Shown: positions 58,134 through 64,000 of the stretch, piece by piece | How the letters are laid out: each line of letters opens with the position of its first letter | How positions within the stretch are numbered: position 1 is the first letter of the stretch | Source: Flavobacteriales bacterium | GTDB taxonomy: Bacteria > Bacteroidota > Bacteroidia > Flavobacteriales_F > PHOS-HE28 | NCBI GenBank assembly: GCA_016718655.1 | Contig: JADKCV010000002.1 | Span: forward strand, 186,001-250,000 | DNA: 64,000 nucleotides | Direction of reading: 5' to 3' | The notes under the pieces: model-generated | What the model saw: only the letters and a program-made list of their open reading frames with translations | Database searches by the model: none | Told to the model about the DNA's origin: nothing | Position numbers and translations under genes: made by a program

Positions 58134-59183
58134 ATGCGAACACGGATACTGACCCTTTTCACCGGAGGCTTCCTGCTGGCCGGAACGACGAACGCTCAAT
58201 TGCAACGCATCGTGTTGCAAGGCGCTGACAACACAACGGTACATACGGACCTTGCTGCTGCCCTTACAGCAGCGCAAGCCGGTGACAAGCTCTTCCTCAG
58301 CGGTGGCACGTTCTCAGCCGCGGGTCCGTTCGTCCTGGACAAGCCCTTGCATTTCATCGGGGCGGGCATTCACCCGGATAGTTCAAGTGTGACGGCGGCG
58401 ACCACGATCAACATCACCAGTGGCGGTACCGGGCATTTCAACATCGTCACGGCTGCATCCGGAAGCACGTTCACAGGCATCATCTTCAACAGCACCGGTG
58501 GGTTGGTCCACGGTACCAGCGTGGACGACGATGATCCAACAGGCTTGGTGTTCCAGCGCTGCGAGTTCAAGAAATACGTCCACCTCGGCTTCGCGGAGGG
58601 TGCTGCATCATCCAGCACCTTTGATGAGTGCGTGTTCCGCGAAGACCTCTCGGGGCGCGCCAGTCAAGCTGTCTTCACGCGTTGCATCTTCGACGGGGCG
58701 GTGATCAACCTCTTCCGCCCAGCAGGTCTGTTCATGCGCAACTGTGTCGTGTTCAACTCCCGCCTGCAGAATTCCAGCAATGCCAACGTGCAGAATTGCG
58801 TGTTCACTTACAATGGTGCGCCCCTATGGCAGGTCAGTGGGGTGAACATCAGCAACAGCCTGATCACCGGCACATCCATGTTCAGCAACTCCAGTGCGAA
58901 TACCGAGACCAACACCATCTATGGCGTAGCACCCTCCGCCATGTTTGTGAACGAAACGAGCAATTCCTATGAGTACAGCGATGACCTCGAACTCGCCCCG
59001 GGCAGCGGTGGTATTGGCGCCGGTGCCGATGGCACCGACATCGGGATCCACGGCACCAGTTCACCGTTCAAGTACGGCGCGGTACCCTACAATCCCCACT
59101 TCCAACAAGCCGATATCGCTCCTGCCACGGACTGGAACGGTGCTTTGCCTGTGACCATCCGCACCGCTGCCCAAAGCCACTGA
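58134..59183 (+). CDS. Secreted parallel beta-helix protein, copy 1
   Basis: 349 residues from the ATG at 58134, with a signal peptide (RILTLFTGGFLLAGTTNAQ). A pectin-lyase-like beta-helix follows, starting with the usual entry motif DNTTVHTDLAAALTAAQAGDKLFLSGGTF and continuing with turns such as GLVFQRCEF, STFDECVF and ANVQNCVF. It ends with a tail, APATDWNGALPVTIRTAAQ, shared with the paralogue at 60163. No catalytic carbohydrate-lyase residues and no type A sorting domain are seen. Confidence 0.8.
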   Translation: MRTRILTLFTGGFLLAGTTNAQLQRIVLQGADNTTVHTDLAAALTAAQAGDKLFLSGGTFSAAGPFVLDKPLHFIGAGIHPDSSSVTAATTINITSGGTGHFNIVTAASGSTFTGIIFNSTGGLVHGTSVDDDDPTGLVFQRCEFKKYVHLGFAEGAASSSTFDECVFREDLSGRASQAVFTRCIFDGAVINLFRPAGLFMRNCVVFNSRLQNSSNANVQNCVFTYNGAPLWQVSGVNISNSLITGTSMFSNSSANTETNTIYGVAPSAMFVNETSNSYEYSDDLELAPGSGGIGAGADGTDIGIHGTSSPFKYGAVPYNPHFQQADIAPATDWNGALPVTIRTAAQSH

Positions 59184-59186
59184 GCC

Positions 59187-60149
59187 ATGCTGAACAACTC
59201 GCTCTTCCGAAGTTTGGCCGTTGCATTGTCCGTGCTGGGCATGTTACATGCCGAAGCGCAGAACATCACCGGTTACCGCTACTGGTTCAATGACGATGTT
59301 GCTGCTGTCAACGTGGTCGATCTTGCGCCTATGCCTGCGATCGACCAGGAACCAACGCTCACCAGCGTCACACTCCCCCTGGGGCATCACCTCGTAACGC
59401 TTCAATTCCGCGACGCGGACGGTCGTTGGAGCGCCCCCTGGACCACCCACTTCGTGCAACGTGGCACCACGGTGGACCACTTGGAATATTGGTTCAACGA
59501 TGACGTGGCGAACAGCACATCAGTGAGTGTGACGCCCGGTGAGGCCCCGGTCATGTCCGAGCCCTTGGCGAGCAATTCACTTCCCATCGGTTTCCATACG
59601 GTGACGGTACGCACAGTGGATGCACGCGGCGAACGAAGCGTCCCCTACACTACTGGTTTCACCCGGAACGGCGGCGCCATAGCCGGGTATGAATACTGGT
59701 TGGACGACGCCTATGAGGACCGTACCGGAGCGGATATCGGTCCGACGGGCACCCTCGACCTGATCGCAGCTCTGCCCGTGCCCACCACAGAAGGTGATCA
59801 CCTGATCACCATCCGTTTCCGAGATGCCGAGGGTGGCTGGAGCGTCCCGCTGAGCAGCACCTTCAGTTTCTTCGTGGGTTTGGAGGAGATCGCCGGAGTG
59901 AGCAACTACCTGATCTTCCCCAACCCTGTGAATGAACAGTTGTCGTTACGTGTGGATGCTACCATACCTACCGACCTCCGGATACAAGTCACTGACGCAG
60001 GTGGTCGCACCGTGCAACACCTCGACCGCTGGATTGCTTCCGGTATCGCACACCATAGCTGGGACATCTCCGCGCTTGCTCAAGGCACTTACCTGTTACG
60101 CATTTCCAGCGCCGGGCAGAGCATCCATATGCCCTTCGTGAAACACTGA
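59187..60149 (+). CDS. T9SS type A surface protein with three YWFNDD-type repeats
   Basis: 320 residues. A signal peptide (to about residue 24) is followed by three beta-rich units of about 70 residues, each opening with GYRYWFNDD, LEYWFNDDV or GYEYWLDDA and closing with HLVTLQFRDADGRWS-like strands. The C-terminal type A sorting domain begins FPNPVNEQLSL. The repeat unit is common in Bacteroidota exported proteins but of unknown role. It begins 3 nt after the upstream beta-helix gene, so these are co-transcribed. Confidence 0.85.
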   Translation: MLNNSLFRSLAVALSVLGMLHAEAQNITGYRYWFNDDVAAVNVVDLAPMPAIDQEPTLTSVTLPLGHHLVTLQFRDADGRWSAPWTTHFVQRGTTVDHLEYWFNDDVANSTSVSVTPGEAPVMSEPLASNSLPIGFHTVTVRTVDARGERSVPYTTGFTRNGGAIAGYEYWLDDAYEDRTGADIGPTGTLDLIAALPVPTTEGDHLITIRFRDAEGGWSVPLSSTFSFFVGLEEIAGVSNYLIFPNPVNEQLSLRVDATIPTDLRIQVTDAGGRTVQHLDRWIASGIAHHSWDISALAQGTYLLRISSAGQSIHMPFVKH

Positions 60150-60162
60150 ATCCTTACCGAAC

Positions 60163-61227
60163 ATGAGATCCTCATTCTTCCTACTCACCCTGCTCGGCAC
60201 GGTGTTCATGGTGCAGGCACAGCACTCCCGTATCGTCATACAACACGCTGGAACAGTTCAGGTCTTCAGTGACCTCACCGCAGCGATCACAGCCGCACCG
60301 AACAATGCCGATCTGTATTTGAGCGGTGGCTCGTTCGTACTTCCCACCGGCTTCGCGCTCAGCAAGACCCTGCACTTCGTGGGTGCGGGGATCCATACGG
60401 ACAGCACGAATGCGACCGGTGCGACCATCATGACCTCCGTGGACGGGAACAGCTTCATGCGCTTGGCAAGTGCTGCGTCAGGATCCTCGTTCACGGGCAT
60501 CCGCTTCAACATGAGCGCGAATACCGCTGTAGGATTGGGCGTCTCAACGGTGGACCAGACCGTGGTGAGCGTCGAGTTCTCCCGTTGTGCATTCCAACAG
60601 GATGTCTATGTCGGTGTTGCCGATCCCTCGGGATCATCGGTGGCGTTCACCGAATGCATCTTCAACCGGAGACTGCTCGGTGCTGATGGAGCAGAGGCGC
60701 AACTCACCCGTTGCATCCTGGACTATCAAGCAGGGACCGGAGCGGAGGTCTCAGGCTTTGATGGCGGAGGACTGGTCCTGCTGAATTGTGTAGGACTCGG
60801 CACCCGGATCGGCAATGCCGGAGGGGCGACGATCTCCAATTGTGTCTTCACCCGCACCTCAGCACCATTCTGGCAAAGCGGTGGCTCTACGCTCACCAAC
60901 AACCTGCTGGTGAGCTCTTCACTGGTGAGCAACATGAGCGGTTTCATCGAGAGTGGGAACATCCTCGCCGTTCCCGTGGGCACCATTTTCGTCAGCGAAG
61001 GTGATACGGACTATCAATTCCCGGATGACCTGCACCTGCAGTCGATCTGCCCGGGTATCAATGCCGGCACGGATGGAACGGATATGGGCATCTACGGCAC
61101 CAGCAGCCCTTACAAGGATGGTGCGGTACCAAGCACGCCACACTTCGAACGCGTGGATGTCGCACCAGCGACGGATGCGAACGGTAACCTGCACGTTGCT
61201 GTGCGAGTCGCAGCGCAGGCCGATTGA
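60163..61227 (+). CDS. Secreted parallel beta-helix protein, copy 2
   Basis: 354 residues. A signal peptide (RSSFFLLTLLGTVFMVQAQ) is followed by a beta-helix paralogous to the 58134 product throughout: FSDLTAAITAAPNNADLYLSGG at the start, LHFVGAGIHTDS, and GTDGTDMGIYGTSSPYKDG with APATDANGNLHVAVRVAAQ at the end. It starts 13 nt after the T9SS gene. The three genes form one operon, closed by the hairpin at 61264. Confidence 0.8.
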   Translation: MRSSFFLLTLLGTVFMVQAQHSRIVIQHAGTVQVFSDLTAAITAAPNNADLYLSGGSFVLPTGFALSKTLHFVGAGIHTDSTNATGATIMTSVDGNSFMRLASAASGSSFTGIRFNMSANTAVGLGVSTVDQTVVSVEFSRCAFQQDVYVGVADPSGSSVAFTECIFNRRLLGADGAEAQLTRCILDYQAGTGAEVSGFDGGGLVLLNCVGLGTRIGNAGGATISNCVFTRTSAPFWQSGGSTLTNNLLVSSSLVSNMSGFIESGNILAVPVGTIFVSEGDTDYQFPDDLHLQSICPGINAGTDGTDMGIYGTSSPYKDGAVPSTPHFERVDVAPATDANGNLHVAVRVAAQAD

Positions 61228-61596
61228 CCGCTACCCGGCACGAACATCCGAGCCCATCGATCGGAACGAATGGAGCCACCTTCGCGGGGTGGCTTCATCC
61301 GTTCTGCCGATCCATCGCGACAGGCCTTGCCTGAAGTGGAACCGAGCAGGTGGGGTATCTCACTTCGCTATTGGAACCTCGATCAACGGATCTCCCCACC
61401 GAACGGTTGTCCGATGGTCATTCTGGAGCAACGTACACGAACGAACCGCACCTGTTCCTGGAGCCAACCGGGATGATCCATTGATGAGCCATTCGAGCGA
61501 CATCGCTGCGGGGACCTCATCAGCGCTGGAACGGTCACCCACACCGAACACGTGGTCATCCAGCCAGCATGAATGCGCAGGTCCAGGGAAGCGCTC
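61228..61596. other. Intergenic region between convergent operons
   Basis: 369 bp containing the hairpin at 61264-61304. The remainder shows no gene, promoter or repeat that can be supported. Confidence 0.5.
61264..61304 (+). terminator. Terminator of the beta-helix operon
   Basis: Long imperfect hairpin GAACGAATGGAGCCACC / GGTGGCTTCATCCGTTC with a 7-nt loop, 36 nt after the last stop codon. The 7-bp core AGCCACC/GGTGGCT is perfect. Confidence 0.7.
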
Positions 61597-62391
61597 CTAT
61601 ACGTTCACGGCTAACTGTTCCTTGACCGCCTTCATGGATGGCATGGGCATGGTGCTTTCGGCGGGATGTGTATACAGCGACCAATGCCCACGGGCGTATT
61701 CCAACGCGCTCAAATTCTCGATCCAATCGCCCGAATTGAGGTATTCGACCTCACCCTCCGAACAGGGTATCGTACCGATCCGGGGTTGATGGATGTGTCC
61801 ACACACCACCACGTGATGCCCCTTGCTCCACGCGATCTCGGCCATGGTCCGTTCGAAGTCGCTGATGAAGTTCACCGCTCGTTTCACGCTGTTCTTCACC
61901 CTGCGAGATAGGCTCATGCGCGGACGACCGAAGAATACCAAGGTGCGGTTCAATACATGGTTGATGCGGATGAGCAGGTCATAACCCACCCCACCGAGCT
62001 TTGCCAGCCATTTGGCGTTCTTCATGGTGGCATCGAAGATGTCGCCATGAAGGAACCAGTGACGGCGGCCATCAATGGTCAGGCTCAGTTGGTCCAGCAA
62101 CCTGAGCTTGCCGAGCCGGGCACCGGTGTAACGTCGTAAGGCCTCGTCGTGGTTTCCAGTGATGTAGTAGACAGGGATCTTCCCGCTCCACTTGAGAAGC
62201 TTCTTCACCACACGCATGTGCGCCTTGGGGAAGTAGTCCTTCTTGAAGGCCCAGATGTCGATGATGTCACCATTGAGCACCACCATGCCGGGCGAGACGC
62301 TCCGCAGGTAGGTGAGCAGTTCTTCCGCCCTACAGCCGTATGAACCCAGGTGCAGGTCGCTCAAGACCAGGATCTCCACATTGCGCTTCAT
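61597..62391 (-). CDS. LpxH-like metallophosphoesterase (UDP-2,3-diacylglucosamine diphosphatase family)
   Basis: Calcineurin-type hydrolase of 264 residues. All metal-binding motifs are present: Asp12/His14 (SDLHLG), Asp42 (NGDIIDIW), Asn80-His81 (GNHDE), His115 (LHGDIFD) and His199/His201 (CGHIHQP). The family removes UMP from UDP-2,3-diacylglucosamine to give lipid X in lipid A biosynthesis; Bacteroidota use such LpxH-like forms. A related phosphoesterase activity cannot be ruled out without comparison. Confidence 0.83.
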   Translation of the reverse strand: MKRNVEILVLSDLHLGSYGCRAEELLTYLRSVSPGMVVLNGDIIDIWAFKKDYFPKAHMRVVKKLLKWSGKIPVYYITGNHDEALRRYTGARLGKLRLLDQLSLTIDGRRHWFLHGDIFDATMKNAKWLAKLGGVGYDLLIRINHVLNRTLVFFGRPRMSLSRRVKNSVKRAVNFISDFERTMAEIAWSKGHHVVVCGHIHQPRIGTIPCSEGEVEYLNSGDWIENLSALEYARGHWSLYTHPAESTMPMPSMKAVKEQLAVNV

Positions 62392-62498
62392 GCCCCAAAC
62401 GACGGCACGGCGCGTAAGGTGAAGATGACGTGGATGTTACCATTCCAGCGTTCACTCCACGCCGGAAGGTGAACAAGTGCCTTGGAACCTGAACGGGC

Positions 62499-62720
62499 CT
62501 AGCGGCTCAAGTGCTCGATCTCGGCCTTGAGGAACCGGATCGTGTCATCGGTATCCTCGATGCTGGTCCGCGACTTCTTCTGGGCTTCGCGTTGCACCTC
62601 CATGCGCTTCAGGTAGACCTCACAGGCCTTCTTGCGCTCCGGCTTACTGGTGATGCCCTTCAACTTCAACTTGATGAATCCGGAGGACAGGAACGATACG
62701 GGTTTGGTAGGTGCGGGCAT
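62499..62720 (-). CDS. Small conserved charged protein, unknown function
   Basis: 73 residues from the ATG at 62720 (MPAPTKPVSFLSSGFIKLKLK). The start was chosen because upstream in-frame sequence has no coding character. It is basic in the first half, and a helical acidic second half (TDDTIRFLKAEIEHLSR) could form a coiled coil. No known domain is recognised. It stands alone between the LpxH-like gene and a divergent sigma-factor gene. Confidence 0.6.
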   Translation of the reverse strand: MPAPTKPVSFLSSGFIKLKLKGITSKPERKKACEVYLKRMEVQREAQKKSRTSIEDTDDTIRFLKAEIEHLSR

Positions 62721-62948
62721 GCTCGAACGGGAACGATGGTCGATTGCGAGGGGGCAAAGTACGGTAATGGGACCGGAATTCGAGTGTTCGACATGACAGG
62801 TTGTTGGAACATACGACTTATGAACGCATAACCAACTGATAATCAAAACACTGTAAGAACGAATTCCAGGTTCACGAATTCCGATCCATGGGACAGGACC
62901 AACGATCCGGATGTCCAACTCGCCAATACCACCTCCTAACTTGGCGCC

Positions 62949-63557
62949 ATGGATGATCGTTCATCGAGCGGCACGCAGTACCCGATGCTCGGAACCGATC
63001 CCAGGGAATTCGAACGGTTGGTGCGCACCCACACCGCATCCCTCCTTCGTTTCGCCACCAACCGCATCAAGGACCCTGCAATAGCCGAGGACCTGGTGCA
63101 AACCACCCTGATCGCTGCATGGGAGGCCCGGGATCGGTTCTCCGGCCAGAGCAGTCCACGGACCTGGTTGTTCTCCATCCTGAAGCACAAGATCGCCGAC
63201 CACTACCGAAAGGCCTATCGCGACCCGTCGAACGGCCGATCCCTGGATACCGTGGACGACCGTTTCGATGAGCGCGGGCATTGGCTTGCGGAACATAAGC
63301 CACAGCCTTGGGGACCGGACGATGGGACGGATGAGGGCGATGCCTTGGAGCGGTTCTTGACGCATTGCCTTGATCGACTGCCCACCCACTGGCGGGCTGC
63401 CTTGGAAATGAAGTACCTGTTGGACCGCGATGCAGCGGCCATTTGTAAGGAACTGGGTATCACTGCGACCAACTACTGGCAACAACTGCACCGCGCCAAA
63501 TTGAGAATGCGAGAATGCCTGGAGCACCAGCGTAAGAACGATACCCATCAGCGCTAA
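62949..63557 (+). CDS. ECF-type RNA polymerase sigma factor
   Basis: 202 residues. Region 2 is clear (LLRFATNRIKDPAIAEDLVQTTLIAAWEAR, SPRTWLFSILKHKIADHYRK). Region 4 contains LPTHWRAALEMKYLLDRDAAAICKELGI and then WQQLHRAKLRMRECL. It is followed 5 nt later by a small zinc-finger protein typical of anti-sigma factors, then by a DCC-family oxidoreductase. The signal sensed is unknown but a redox signal is plausible. Confidence 0.92.
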   Translation: MDDRSSSGTQYPMLGTDPREFERLVRTHTASLLRFATNRIKDPAIAEDLVQTTLIAAWEARDRFSGQSSPRTWLFSILKHKIADHYRKAYRDPSNGRSLDTVDDRFDERGHWLAEHKPQPWGPDDGTDEGDALERFLTHCLDRLPTHWRAALEMKYLLDRDAAAICKELGITATNYWQQLHRAKLRMRECLEHQRKNDTHQR

Positions 63558-63562
63558 CACCA

Positions 63563-63820
63563 ATGGACCTGCTCATCTCCTGCCGGAAAGCGACCGAACT
63601 GATGGAACAGCGCACGCTCGATCCACTTTCCTTGGGTGGTCGTGTGCAATTGTGGATGCACTTGAGGATCTGTGAGGCCTGTCGCCTAGCGCTGGCACAA
63701 CAACGCACCATCGAGCGCTTGCTGGAGCAGCGGGATAGCCGTACACCACTTCCGGACAGCCGCGTGTTGGAGGACCGGGTGCTGAACGCACTCCCTCCAG
63801 AAGGCAATGGAACGACCTGA
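63563..63820 (+). CDS. Small zf-HC2-like anti-sigma protein
   Basis: 85 residues. An N-terminal Cys (LISCRKATELMEQ) and the MHLRICEACRLAL segment together give the C-x(n)-HxxxCxxC zinc-binding pattern of ZAS-type anti-sigma factors. There is no membrane helix, so it would be a soluble partner of the sigma factor just upstream. Several soluble ZAS proteins release their sigma factor on thiol oxidation; that role is inferred here. Confidence 0.82.
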   Translation: MDLLISCRKATELMEQRTLDPLSLGGRVQLWMHLRICEACRLALAQQRTIERLLEQRDSRTPLPDSRVLEDRVLNALPPEGNGTT

Positions 63821-64000
63821 GCCCATCACCGATCAAGAAGAACACCCCGTGGTGTACTTCGATGGCGTGTGTGGCCTGTGCAACCGGTCCGTGGACCTGC
63901 TCCTACGTTGGGATAAGCGCGGAGTACTTCGGTTCTCCCCCCTACAAGGGAGGCACGCTGCAGAGCACCTGCCTGGATCCACCGTTCAGGACCTGGACAG
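63809..64000 (+). CDS. DCC-family (DUF393) thiol-disulfide oxidoreductase-like protein, truncated by window end
   Basis: The first 64 residues are visible: a start at ATG 63809, overlapping the zinc-finger gene by 12 bp, then VVYFDGVCGLCNRSVDLLL with the family's DGxCxxC motif and a FSPLQGRHA block. DCC proteins are thioredoxin-like and of uncertain redox role. Co-transcription with a sigma/zinc-finger pair fits a redox-response unit. Confidence 0.87.

Overview
This window looks like a chromosomal piece of a high-GC member of the Bacteroidota, most likely a Flavobacteriales-like lineage. The reasons are: repeated secretion-system type IX (T9SS) type A C-terminal sorting domains, a PorV/PorQ-family outer-membrane protein, TonB-dependent receptors with carboxypeptidase-like N-terminal domains, Bacteroidota-style promoters (TTG-N17-20-TAnnTTTG), weak Shine-Dalgarno use, a short AtpC, and a monocyclic-carotenoid gene set (crtD, cruF, fused crtYcd). 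There is no CRISPR array, transposase, integrase or phage gene.

Layout. 0-3.1 kb: protein quality control operon tig-clpP-clpX (minus strand) and a tRNA-Leu(UAG). 3.3-8.3 kb: housekeeping and envelope genes (flavin reductase-like, DUF3127 protein with an SSB-like tail, a GT2 glycosyltransferase and flippase-like pair, ruvC, HIT, greA). 8.4-17.3 kb: a three-gene surface set read on the minus strand: TonB receptor, large T9SS cargo, PorV/PorQ-like protein. The first two carry many frame breaks. 17.5-22.7 kb: small secreted basic protein, Rieske-like lipoprotein, ahcY, geranylgeranylglyceryl phosphate synthase, and a TPR-linked class III adenylate cyclase. 22.7-37.7 kb: three related T9SS surface proteins, including a giant one of about 3,800 residues with beta-helix, LamG-like, CUB-like and repeated modules. 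37.7-40.9 kb: a TPP-riboswitch-controlled TonB receptor (thiamine uptake) and a NadR-like kinase. 41-42.8 kb: T9SS beta-propeller protein. 42.9-46.5 kb: carotenoid genes. 46.5-48.7 kb: ribF, an LRR protein and a PnuC-family transporter. 48.9-53.2 kb: atpD-atpC, then a delta-60-repeat surface protein bounded on its far side by a second copy of the atpC 3' end. 53.3-57.8 kb: ECF sigma, anti-sigma-like protein and CHAT protease in one overlapping operon. 58.1-61.2 kb: two beta-helix paralogues around a T9SS protein. 61.6-64 kb: LpxH-like hydrolase, small conserved protein, and ECF sigma with a zinc-finger partner and a DCC-family oxidoreductase (truncated by the window edge).

A strong caution: single-base frame breaks occur in at least seven genes, including the housekeeping genes atpD and ahcY, with a dense cluster at 13-20 kb. 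These are best explained as sequence or assembly errors, so broken genes are described here as whole genes with their fragments stated.

The observations most worth a second look are the TPP riboswitch with a 9-bp Shine-Dalgarno-sequestering hairpin, the duplicated atpC 3' end around a surface-protein gene, the PnuC-family transporter placed with ribF, the mosaic trio of giant surface proteins, and the sigma/anti-sigma/CHAT operon.
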